From contig JAKVOO010000001.1 of NCBI GenBank assembly GCA_022482735.1, positions 964,837 through 1,028,836 of the forward strand: a stretch of DNA of 64,000 bases. The letters are read 5' to 3'. Position numbers and translations under genes: made by a program. The notes beneath the pieces are model-generated. The model was not told where the DNA came from. It worked only from the letters and a program-made list of their open reading frames with translations, and made no database searches. This document shows, in pieces, positions 18,838 through 26,508 of the stretch (the first letter of the stretch is position 1; each line of letters opens with the position of its first letter). The stretch comes from Bacilli bacterium. GTDB lineage: Bacteria; Bacillota_I; Bacilli_A; RFN20; CAG-826.

Positions 18838-20156
18838 ACTTCAAGAAATTTTTTGAAATCGGCCAAGCCCAAGGGCTCGAAGCCTTAGAACTCAATTACC
18901 ATGCTGGACGGGATTTGAATATTTCCGTTTTCCATGGTGAAGTCTCTCAATTCTCCGTTGCCGATGCAAAGGTAATTGCTGCTCGAGGTATCTATAACGG
19001 CAAGTTTGGTTCGGCGTCATCGGAAAAAATTGAGCCTTGCACGCCCGCTTACCTAGTTGAAGAAATAAAGGAAAACGCTAAAGTTAACGAAGAGGAAACT
19101 CCAGCGATTATATTCCCTGGATCAAAGCAATATAAGCGGAAAAATATGTTTAACCCCGCGATTGAAGCGTGGTCAACCGAAGATAAGATTGCGCTTCTAC
19201 TCAAAATTGAAGATCATCTTAAAAAAGCCGATTCGCGGATCAGTGATGTTGAAGAAGTTCAATACTCCGAATCAATGGATGAGAGCATTAAAATGAATTC
19301 CTTTGGTTTGAAACTTAAAGAAAAAAGAAATTACTTTGTCATTTACGCTTCGGTTATTGTCAAAGATAAGGGTGACACTAAAACTGGCTATAAGATTCAC
19401 CTTGGTAACAATCCTCAAGAGTTTGATCTTGATAAATTTGTGGCCGAAGTAGTCAAAAATGCTGTTAGTAAGTTAGGTGGGGCTCCGTGTAAGAGTAAAA
19501 AATATCCGGTCGTTTTAAACCCACGGGTAACCGCAAGCCTTCTCAGTGCCTATATGAGTAATGCCAGTGCAGAACTTGTACAAAAGCACACTTCATTATT
19601 TGAAGGTAAAATAAACCAGGTTGTCGCCTCCAAAAAAATCACCATTATTGAAGACCCTTTAGCCAAAAATGTCTTCTACACCTATTTTGATAGTGAGGGC
19701 GTTGCTACCTATAAGAAAACTTTTGTGGATAAAGGTGTTCTTAAGCAATTTGCCTACAACCTGGGTACCGCGGCCAAAGATGGGGTTGAAAGCACCGGTA
19801 ACGGTCAACAAGGTGGCGCCAAAATCGGAATTGGATTCTTTGGCTTAACCATTAAACCTGGTCGAAAGAGCGAAGATGAGGTTTTAGGCAAAATCAAAGA
19901 GGGTGTTTACTTGACTGAGGTTCAGGGACTACATGCTGGTCTCAACCCCCGGAGCGGCAACTTCTCTCTTCAAGCAAGCGGATTTATGATTCGGGATGGT
20001 AAATTGGCTGAGCCGGTTAATCTTATTACCGTCGCCGGCAATTTAGTGGATATGTTTAAGAATGTCAAAGAGGTAGCTAACAATAGTGAGCTTCAACTCA
20101 GTTCGACCAACACTCCGTCAATTCTTGTCAGCAAATTGGCTATTTCTGGAAAATAA
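18834..20156 (+). CDS. tldE: TldE/PmbA metalloprotease subunit
   Basis: 440 residues, the non-catalytic partner of TldD: it lacks HExxxH, and has the conserved segments YPVVLNPRVTASLLSAYM, GQQGGAKIGIGFFG and GLHAGLNPRSGNFSLQASGF. It is known in E. coli as PmbA, needed for microcin B17 maturation. It is followed at once by a terminator, so tldD-tldE form a two-gene operon. The start is set by the ATGA overlap with tldD and GGAGAG upstream. Confidence 0.95.
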   Translation: MNFKKFFEIGQAQGLEALELNYHAGRDLNISVFHGEVSQFSVADAKVIAARGIYNGKFGSASSEKIEPCTPAYLVEEIKENAKVNEEETPAIIFPGSKQYKRKNMFNPAIEAWSTEDKIALLLKIEDHLKKADSRISDVEEVQYSESMDESIKMNSFGLKLKEKRNYFVIYASVIVKDKGDTKTGYKIHLGNNPQEFDLDKFVAEVVKNAVSKLGGAPCKSKKYPVVLNPRVTASLLSAYMSNASAELVQKHTSLFEGKINQVVASKKITIIEDPLAKNVFYTYFDSEGVATYKKTFVDKGVLKQFAYNLGTAAKDGVESTGNGQQGGAKIGIGFFGLTIKPGRKSEDEVLGKIKEGVYLTEVQGLHAGLNPRSGNFSLQASGFMIRDGKLAEPVNLITVAGNLVDMFKNVKEVANNSELQLSSTNTPSILVSKLAISGK

Positions 20157-20160
20157 TAAC

Positions 20161-20197
20161 TTAATCCCCGTCTAATTTTAAGACGGGGATTTTTCTA
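20161..20197 (+). terminator. Intrinsic terminator after tldE
   Basis: CCCCGTC-loop-GACGGGG followed by five T lies a few bases after the tldE stop. Confidence 0.92.
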
Positions 20198-20247
20198 ATA
20201 ATCGAAAAAACTATACGCTTTATTTATTAAAAACAGATGACTTTTGA

Positions 20248-20253
20248 TATAAT
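20248..20253 (+). promoter_or_regulatory. -10 element for degV-like gene
   Basis: TATAAT at 20248-20253 lies 24 bases before the ATG at 20278. A weak AT-rich -35 lies around 20225. Confidence 0.55.
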
Positions 20254-20277
20254 ACTTTTATCTTGAGGAGCGGATCT

Positions 20278-21150
20278 ATGCGAAAAATTAAAATCATTAC
20301 TGATTCTACTTGTGACATTCCACCTGAGCTTATTCAAAAATACGATATTACTATCGTTCCCTTATATGTATCATTCGGTGAAGAAACCTTTGCTGATGGC
20401 GTAGAAATAACTGTACCCGAATTATTTGCCAAAGAAAAAGCAACGGGAGTTATGCCCAAAACTAGCGCTACCGGTCCGGAAATTTTCAATCAGGTATTTA
20501 AAAAGTACATTGATGAGGATTACGATATTTTTTTCACCGGGATTGGATCGGGATTTTCTAGCACATTTCAAAGTGCGACCATTGCTCAGCAAGAATTTCC
20601 TGAAGGACGAATCGCCTTGGTGGATTCAAAAAATCTCAGCAGTGGCAGCGGACTATTAACTTTAGAGGCCGTTCGTCTTCGCGAAGAAGGAAAAACTCTT
20701 TTTGAAATTGCTTCCCTGGTTGAAGAGTTGGTTCCCAATGTCCGTGCTCAATTTATCGTTGATAATCTTGACTACCTTTATAAAGGCGGCCGTCTAAGTG
20801 GAGCAAAGTTTTTCTTTGGAAGAATGCTGCGTGCGCACCCCTTCATCGTCGTTAATGATGGGAAGATGGATGTCGCCGCTACCCCAAAAGGAAAGATTAT
20901 TCGCGCCCTTGATCATCAGTTGGACATTTTTAAAAAGCATTTAGCGGAAGGAATTCGTCCTGAGCGGATAATCATCACTTCGGTGGTTGCTGAGGAAGCG
21001 GAAAAATACTATTTTGAAGAACTCTCTAAATTGGTTGATCCTAAGACTATCGTTTGTTCTAAAGCGGGTTCGGTTATTGCCAGTCATTGTGGAGTTGGTA
21101 CAATTGGTATCCTCTATATTCGTAAAGTTAAAAACGGTTTAGACAATTAA
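20278..21150 (+). CDS. DegV-family fatty-acid-binding protein
   Basis: 290 residues. IKIITDSTCDIP at the N-terminus and DNLDYLYKGGRLSGAKFFFG near residue 160 are DegV signatures. DegV/FakB proteins bind a fatty acid and present it to the FakA kinase, which is not in this window. Start at ATG 20278 (GAGGAG upstream) is preferred over the TTG at 20263. It is monocistronic, with its own promoter and terminator. Confidence 0.93.
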   Translation: MRKIKIITDSTCDIPPELIQKYDITIVPLYVSFGEETFADGVEITVPELFAKEKATGVMPKTSATGPEIFNQVFKKYIDEDYDIFFTGIGSGFSSTFQSATIAQQEFPEGRIALVDSKNLSSGSGLLTLEAVRLREEGKTLFEIASLVEELVPNVRAQFIVDNLDYLYKGGRLSGAKFFFGRMLRAHPFIVVNDGKMDVAATPKGKIIRALDHQLDIFKKHLAEGIRPERIIITSVVAEEAEKYYFEELSKLVDPKTIVCSKAGSVIASHCGVGTIGILYIRKVKNGLDN

Positions 21151-21157
21151 AACTAAA

Positions 21158-21193
21158 TTAACGCGGTCAAAAATATGAAACCGCGTTTTTTTG
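21158..21193 (+). terminator. Intrinsic terminator after degV-like gene
   Basis: AACGCGGT-loop-ACCGCG followed by seven T is visible directly downstream of the stop. Confidence 0.9.
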
Positions 21194-21249
21194 TGTTTTT
21201 TAAAATGGAAAATTAAAGTAAAATTATTAGTAGTAAGTGAGGAAAAATT

Positions 21250-21780
21250 ATGAAAAAGTTTTGGTCGGACTTTAAAGCCTTTATTTCGCGGGGGAATGTA
21301 TTGGATATGGCTGTTGGTGTCATTATTGGCGCTGCTTTTAAGGCTATCGTTTCTTCATTTGTGACCGATATTATTACCCCCTTAATTTCGCTATTGGTAA
21401 AAGCGGATGTCACCGATTGGTCAGTGACGCTCCGTCCAGCAATTACCCATCTTGAAGGAAGTGAAGTAATCATCGATAAAGCGGCGGTGGTACTCACTTA
21501 TGGTATTTTTATTCAGTCGATTATCGACTTTTTAATGATTGCTTTCGTTTTATTTGTAATCATAAAAGTTGCCACGGCTTCGGCAAACAAACGAGCCGAA
21601 CTGATTGCTAAGATCAACAAGAAAAAACAAGCTGGAGAAGCGCTCAGTGAAGAGGAAGTTAAAGTTGATGTTGCCACGGTTTCTCAAGACGTTATTCTAC
21701 TTCAGGAAATACGCGATTTACTAAAAGAAAAAGCGGATAAAGAATCCGCTTCTAGTAAAGATCAAAGTAACGTCGAATAA
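21250..21780 (+). CDS. mscL: Large-conductance mechanosensitive channel MscL
   Basis: 176 residues, longer than the usual 130-150. The first pore helix RGNVLDMAVGVIIGAAFKAI and VSSFVTDIITPLISLL are canonical, and the second membrane helix is at about 85-110 (GIFIQSIIDFLMIAFVLFVI). The C-terminal tail is extended and charged. It opens under membrane tension to release solutes. Its 3' end overlaps the convergent anti-sigma-like gene by 19 bases. Confidence 0.95.
   Translation: MKKFWSDFKAFISRGNVLDMAVGVIIGAAFKAIVSSFVTDIITPLISLLVKADVTDWSVTLRPAITHLEGSEVIIDKAAVVLTYGIFIQSIIDFLMIAFVLFVIIKVATASANKRAELIAKINKKKQAGEALSEEEVKVDVATVSQDVILLQEIRDLLKEKADKESASSKDQSNVE
21727..21754 (-). terminator. Intrinsic terminator inside the mscL 3' coding end, serving the sigma operon
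   Basis: On the minus strand AAGCGGATTCTTTATCCGCTT is followed by a T-rich run. It lies eight bases beyond the stop of the anti-sigma-like gene and within mscL codons. Confidence 0.75.
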
Positions 21781-22319
21781 TCGCTAAAGACAAACGCGAA
21801 ACTACTTGTATAAAAGACAGTACTACTCTCTTTGAAAGCGATGCTCATATTGAAGTCATTTTCTTCAATCGCTAACTCGCTTATTTCGTTGTTACTTTTT
21901 GTTTGGTAACTGGTCGCATCATAAGAGAAGGTAGCTGTCGCCAATAATGGCGAATAGAAGTCAAATACGAGGAAATACTGACTATCTTCTTTTGCAAAGT
22001 ATAGACTTACGTAAGTATCGTCCTTTTGCGCAGTATAAACGGGCTTATCTAAATACGTCTCAAAATTCATTGCTAGATATTGACTGGCACGCGAAGAGGC
22101 CATCGGTGTGGGAGCAAAAGCCTGCCCGAAAATAAAACCACCCGCGAACACTCCGACTAAACTTGCGCACGCCAATCCAATTTTTCCTAGTAAAGGCCAA
22201 GTCTTTCTTTTGCTCGGAGGATTAGAAAAAGTCATTCCTTTTTTTACCGAATTCAAATCCGGTTCAAAAGTAAAAGTCTTATTGTAATCATCGAGAAAGT
22301 TCCTTACTTTCTTATTCAT
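21762..22319 (-). CDS. Putative membrane anti-sigma factor
   Basis: About 185 residues: a cytoplasmic part of about 50 residues (MNKKVRNFLDDYNKTFTF), one membrane helix (IGLACASLVGVFAGGFIFGQ) at about 50-70, and an outside domain of about 110 residues. This is the architecture of ECF anti-sigma factors, but no zinc-binding motif is visible. Its ATG overlaps the sigma gene's stop, and AAAGGG precedes it. Function is inferred from position and topology. The outside domain probably senses the signal, unknown here. Confidence 0.65.
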   Translation of the reverse strand: MNKKVRNFLDDYNKTFTFEPDLNSVKKGMTFSNPPSKRKTWPLLGKIGLACASLVGVFAGGFIFGQAFAPTPMASSRASQYLAMNFETYLDKPVYTAQKDDTYVSLYFAKEDSQYFLVFDFYSPLLATATFSYDATSYQTKSNNEISELAIEENDFNMSIAFKESSTVFYTSSFAFVFSDYSTLL

Positions 22320-22848
22320 AAATTTTTTCCCTTTCATTGCATTTTTTAATCTTCTTAATCGCCCGATCATACTTGCTTGTTATTGAACTAAGCGTTGCAT
22401 TTTTTACCATGGCGATATCCTTAAACTTCATGTCATCGCTTAAATGCAAAACCACGATGTCAATTTCATCATCCGTCAGCACTTTCCGAAACTTATCCAT
22501 CATTTCATCAAAGGATTCGTAACGCTGTATGCCGCTTTCCCCATCCTCAACCTCTTCCTCATTGAGTTCTTCTTGTTCACGTCGACTTTTCACCGTCTCT
22601 AAGGCTAAATTCTTAGCGATTGCTAATAAGTAATACTTAACATTCTTCTTTGGATTCAACAACTCGCGCGAGGCATAAAACCTAGTGAAGGTTTCTTGAA
22701 CCAAGTCTTTCGTTAGCTCATAGTTACCCACGATGGGAAGTGCCACGTGGAAAACCAATCGACTATATTCAAGGTAAATGTAATCAAAGGCGTTTTCGTC
22801 TCCTCGTTTAATATCATTTACCAAGCGTGCGTTCGTATATTTAATCAT
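22312..22848 (-). CDS. ECF-type RNA polymerase sigma factor
   Basis: 178 residues with the sigma-2 region (FDYIYLEYSRLVFHVA, ELTKDLVQETFTRFY) and a sigma-4 region (LTDDEIDIVVLHLSDDMKFK). The region-4 helix-turn-helix is less standard (DIAMVKNATLSSITSKYDRA). Linker of acidic residues (ELNEEEVEDGE). Paired with a membrane partner immediately downstream. There is no Shine-Dalgarno before ATG 22848; a TATAAT ends seven bases upstream, so the message may be leaderless. Target promoters are unknown, though self-regulation is common. Confidence 0.88.
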   Translation of the reverse strand: MIKYTNARLVNDIKRGDENAFDYIYLEYSRLVFHVALPIVGNYELTKDLVQETFTRFYASRELLNPKKNVKYYLLAIAKNLALETVKSRREQEELNEEEVEDGESGIQRYESFDEMMDKFRKVLTDDEIDIVVLHLSDDMKFKDIAMVKNATLSSITSKYDRAIKKIKKCNEREKIYE

Positions 22849-22854
22849 GCCAAT

Positions 22855-22860
22855 ATTATA
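22855..22860 (-). promoter_or_regulatory. -10 element for sigma gene, suggesting leaderless mRNA
   Basis: TATAAT on the minus strand ends six bases before the sigma ATG, so transcription would start at or near the A of ATG. Confidence 0.5.
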
Positions 22861-22886
22861 GTAAATAATACCGACAAAATAACCAC

Positions 22887-25055
22887 TTATGCTAAATTTC
22901 GCTTAAAAACATTGGCAATTGTGCATTTGTCTATCTTCCTAACTGATAAAATTGATACCAAAAAGGGGATAACCAATAGCAAAACGAAAGTTAGAAGGAA
23001 CGAAAATAAACTGTTTGTAAGCACCGAGAATGTGAGGAAGTAGGTTTGCGCGAAATAATTTGCTAAGTGGACGGTAACAAATGAACCTAGTAAAGTGGCT
23101 AGAATAAACACCACTAAGGAGATTAGAAGATTCATCGTAACAAATATCCCGCGGATAACCCACTTCTTCACACCCAAAGTCTTTAGTAAGCAAATATCTT
23201 TTTCACTCGTTTTAATGTTTCCATAGGAGTAATTTAAGATAATAGCAAACGATAAGGTCAGCAAGGCAAATCCTATAGAAATAAAAATATCTGATATGTT
23301 GTGAAGAACTCCCAAGACATACATTCCATTTTGAATAGGATCCGCTGATGGAGAGTTCAAAATAATACTTCCATGATAAATGTCCGAAACAAGAAGCTTT
23401 AAACTTTTATTACGAATAAAAAACTCTGTTTCACCATCATATAGCAATGGTATTTCAATTCGATTAAAAAAGTTTTCGCTGACCAAGAATGCATCTTCTG
23501 ATGCCCCATCATATACACCAACAACCTCCAATTTGGCAAAATAAGCACTCAAATCATAATTAAAGGTTAATTCTGTGTCTAATTTAAATTCACCATTAAT
23601 AATCTTCGTGCTATCTCCTTCTAGATACCGATCAACATAGGCTTTGGAAACGGCAACTTCATGTGAATCAACTGGGGCTCTACCTACCAAATAATTTTCG
23701 TCTGCTCGCAAATTATAATTTGCTTTATGGTTAAAAGCTGCATCGAGAAAATAATCCGAAGCATAAATACCCTTATCTTTAATAATATCTAAATAGCAAT
23801 TGTCATTTGTAACCACAAAATTGTAATTTGTATCTGCAAGGTTGTCGAAGGTATCCTTATCATATTTGTCTTTCATAATTTGGTAATCAGTTGCAACAAT
23901 CTTGCTAATTCTTAATGACTTAGAATTTAAATTAACATACTGATTTATCGAATAATTACCTTCTTCAGCCAAAAAATCGGAAATTGCTATTTCATTGTCT
24001 TGAACATAGACATTTTGCTCATATAAGTCGTCAATATCACCATATAAATACTTAACCGAATTACCATTTAAATTTGCATCGATAACTTTTATTGGGGCCT
24101 CTTGAATCTTATCGGTTAAGTTTAGATAAAAATCCCGGCCATTCCCCAAAGGAACGCTATTATCTTTTTGATTGTATTGGAAAACCTGATATAGATTAAC
24201 ATCCGATGCATCTATGGCTCGTTTTAAAAGTCCTTCTTGATCATAAAAAACGACATTAAAACTAACAAACAAAAGTAAAGAAGAAATAAATAAACTAAGA
24301 AAAGAAAAAACTAATTTATATTTTTTTTGTCCAAATCTACTAAAAATATATTTGAACATTATTCGCTTTGAGAGCCGTCCGTCGGTTTTTTCCCCCCATG
24401 GACTTATTCCAACGTCACGGCCTCCCTTTTGGTGCAAGACCTTCTCTTCCACCAAATGACCATCCTGTAGGATGATGACTCGATCACCGAACTTCATTGC
24501 CGTCGCTTCATCATGAGAAACGACGATGATTATTTTCTCTTTGGCTAAGCCCCGAAGAATTTCGTATACTTGACGCGAATTTTCCGCATCAAGATTTCCT
24601 GTTGGCTCATCAAGAAGAATAATCGGTGTCTTTTGAAGAACGGCTCTTGCGATTGATAATCGGGCACGTTCACCTTTTGAAAGGAGATTAACATGCGTAC
24701 CAAATGGTTTGTTAAGTCGAACTTCTTTAAGAACTTTTTTTATTTCAGCATCCGAACCAGAAACAATGCGCAAATTGTCAATCAACGATAAAGAGAAGAC
24801 TAAATTCTCATCTTGAAAAACATAGGCTATTTCCTTGGTTGGATCGAAATCAGATCTATCAAACACGACTGTTCCGTTCGTCGGCTCCTCTTCGCCACCA
24901 ATGATATTAAGGAGAGTCGATTTACCAGAACCCGACTTGCCGGTGATGAAATATAGTCCAGTATCATCGAACAAATAACTTACATGGTCAATTGCTTTAA
25001 CAATACCTTCACCATCACCGAACATTTTTGAGATATCATTAAGTTTTATTTTCAT
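22887..25055 (-). CDS. MacB-like ABC transporter, ATPase fused to FtsX-type permease
   Basis: 722 residues. The ATPase (1-215) has Walker A GKSGSGKSTLLNIIGG, a Q-loop (YVFQDENL), a divergent signature LSKGERARLS, Walker B ILLDEPTGNLD and the H-loop VVSHDEAT. A first membrane helix follows at about 245-265, then a large outside domain (about 270-590) and three C-terminal helices, one pair around KTLGVKKWVIRGIF as in FtsX permeases. Such proteins use ATP to drive mechanotransmission or peptide/lipid export. It starts four bases after the cysteine peptidase gene, so both are in one operon. Confidence 0.9.
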   Translation of the reverse strand: MKIKLNDISKMFGDGEGIVKAIDHVSYLFDDTGLYFITGKSGSGKSTLLNIIGGEEEPTNGTVVFDRSDFDPTKEIAYVFQDENLVFSLSLIDNLRIVSGSDAEIKKVLKEVRLNKPFGTHVNLLSKGERARLSIARAVLQKTPIILLDEPTGNLDAENSRQVYEILRGLAKEKIIIVVSHDEATAMKFGDRVIILQDGHLVEEKVLHQKGGRDVGISPWGEKTDGRLSKRIMFKYIFSRFGQKKYKLVFSFLSLFISSLLLFVSFNVVFYDQEGLLKRAIDASDVNLYQVFQYNQKDNSVPLGNGRDFYLNLTDKIQEAPIKVIDANLNGNSVKYLYGDIDDLYEQNVYVQDNEIAISDFLAEEGNYSINQYVNLNSKSLRISKIVATDYQIMKDKYDKDTFDNLADTNYNFVVTNDNCYLDIIKDKGIYASDYFLDAAFNHKANYNLRADENYLVGRAPVDSHEVAVSKAYVDRYLEGDSTKIINGEFKLDTELTFNYDLSAYFAKLEVVGVYDGASEDAFLVSENFFNRIEIPLLYDGETEFFIRNKSLKLLVSDIYHGSIILNSPSADPIQNGMYVLGVLHNISDIFISIGFALLTLSFAIILNYSYGNIKTSEKDICLLKTLGVKKWVIRGIFVTMNLLISLVVFILATLLGSFVTVHLANYFAQTYFLTFSVLTNSLFSFLLTFVLLLVIPFLVSILSVRKIDKCTIANVFKRNLA

Positions 25056-25059
25056 AAAC

Positions 25060-26382
25060 TTAAGATGCCAAATTTAAGAATGTATTAGAGACTGCTAATG
25101 GCGTTTGAGCATTTAAGGCAACAATAGGATTAAGCGGCATACTACGATACATATATCCTTGTGAAGGAACATAGACACTTTTCCATGCGTCCACACCAAA
25201 TGTGGTTTTAACTTTTTCTTTTAAAACTACAACATCGTTGTAATTGCCACCCCACCCGTAATTGGTAACAAAATAGTTTTCCGATTGACCATAAGCAATT
25301 ACGGCATGATCAATGCTGGCTGTTAAAGCGAATCCAATTAGTTGTGGACTTCCCCAATTTAGACGCTGACTAGCCCGTTTATAGGCGTTCCCAGTTAACG
25401 TATCCCACAAATTACCTTCAATATATTGATAATCGAAATAAATTGATGGAAATCCAACCGTTTTAAGATATGCTTCAAAAACCTTTGGAACTTGTTTGCC
25501 AGTCAAACTATAACTATCCGTAGAGCGATCGGCATAACCTAATGAAACACCAACATCAATTAGTCGTTGATGGAAAGCTTCGTTTGAGCCTGGTGAGTAA
25601 CTATAAGAGGCAATGGAAAAAGGCATATATGCAGTAAAATTTTTAAATGTGTTATAAGAGTTAGGAATAATATTATCGTTATAGAACGTATCAAGATAAT
25701 TTAGATACATCTGAAGAGCCACATAGGCGCATGATCCCTTAGCGTTATATCCATAATCATCAAGTCGCTCAAAGTATAGATAATTAGCAACATAGGTATA
25801 GTAACCATCCACCACGACTGGATCAAAAACATCATTTGCTGGAGCAATTAATGTTGCATTCATTGATGGTAAGTCTTCGTCGTCCGTGTACTCACTAGGA
25901 GGCACAACTCCATCCTCAATAATTTCGGCATTCTCTTGTTCACTTTGATACCGATCATCTATCCATTCCCGATCAAAATTCTCGTTAGTTAATGGATTAC
26001 TATATTCTTCATTGTTAGCGGAATGAAGGTATTCTGTCGGACCAAGATAGACAAAAGAACCAGTATCGACATTAGTATAGATATAAGGATTATCCGCGGT
26101 AAGCGAATACTCGGTAAATAAGCCCTCTTCCAAATCGAAAATGGAGTATCCTCCATCTTGAAAGCCCGTGGCCACATATCGAGGTTCATTAAGGCTAGAG
26201 TCTAAAAGCATTTGAAAGCATTCTGGTTTACGAATGCCAAATACATCAGTTGTCGCTGCAACATATTGTTTTATTTCGTTCGTTGTCATCTGCTGAAAAA
26301 TATCTAATCCTGTAGGTACTGTTCCCCAGAAAAGACGCGATATGACATTCGAACCAAGCATGATAAGCGTAAATAAATCCAT
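25060..26382 (-). CDS. Putative papain-like cysteine peptidase
   Basis: 440 residues. Near residue 217 the motif KGSCAYVALQMYLNYLD carries a candidate nucleophile Cys; near 360 DHAVIAYG carries the His, and shortly after FVTNYGWGG carries the Asn and Trp. This Cys-His-Asn order fits the papain clan (C39/C10/C47-like). The N-terminal 200 residues are acidic with many Asp/Glu and could be a propeptide. The N-terminal stretch FTLIMLGSNVISRLF is weakly hydrophobic but not a clear signal peptide. It is encoded just before a MacB-like transporter. Peptide processing coupled to export is a hypothesis only. Confidence 0.7.
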   Translation of the reverse strand: MDLFTLIMLGSNVISRLFWGTVPTGLDIFQQMTTNEIKQYVAATTDVFGIRKPECFQMLLDSSLNEPRYVATGFQDGGYSIFDLEEGLFTEYSLTADNPYIYTNVDTGSFVYLGPTEYLHSANNEEYSNPLTNENFDREWIDDRYQSEQENAEIIEDGVVPPSEYTDDEDLPSMNATLIAPANDVFDPVVVDGYYTYVANYLYFERLDDYGYNAKGSCAYVALQMYLNYLDTFYNDNIIPNSYNTFKNFTAYMPFSIASYSYSPGSNEAFHQRLIDVGVSLGYADRSTDSYSLTGKQVPKVFEAYLKTVGFPSIYFDYQYIEGNLWDTLTGNAYKRASQRLNWGSPQLIGFALTASIDHAVIAYGQSENYFVTNYGWGGNYNDVVVLKEKVKTTFGVDAWKSVYVPSQGYMYRSMPLNPIVALNAQTPLAVSNTFLNLAS

Positions 26383-26446
26383 TATGTTATCCTCTCTATC
26401 CCCCTAGAAAATAATATTGTTTTTTTCTCGTTTTTTTTCGGTAAAA

Positions 26447-26493
26447 ATTAAAAAACTTCTCAATTTTTACTTTGAGAAGTTTCAATTATCAAT
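26447..26493 (-). terminator. Intrinsic terminator after the riboswitch-controlled ATPase
   Basis: On the minus strand AAACTTCTCAAAG-loop-TTGAGAAGTTT is followed by a T-rich tail, 17 bases past the ATPase stop. Confidence 0.88.
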
Positions 26494-26508
26494 AAAATCA
26501 ATATTATC

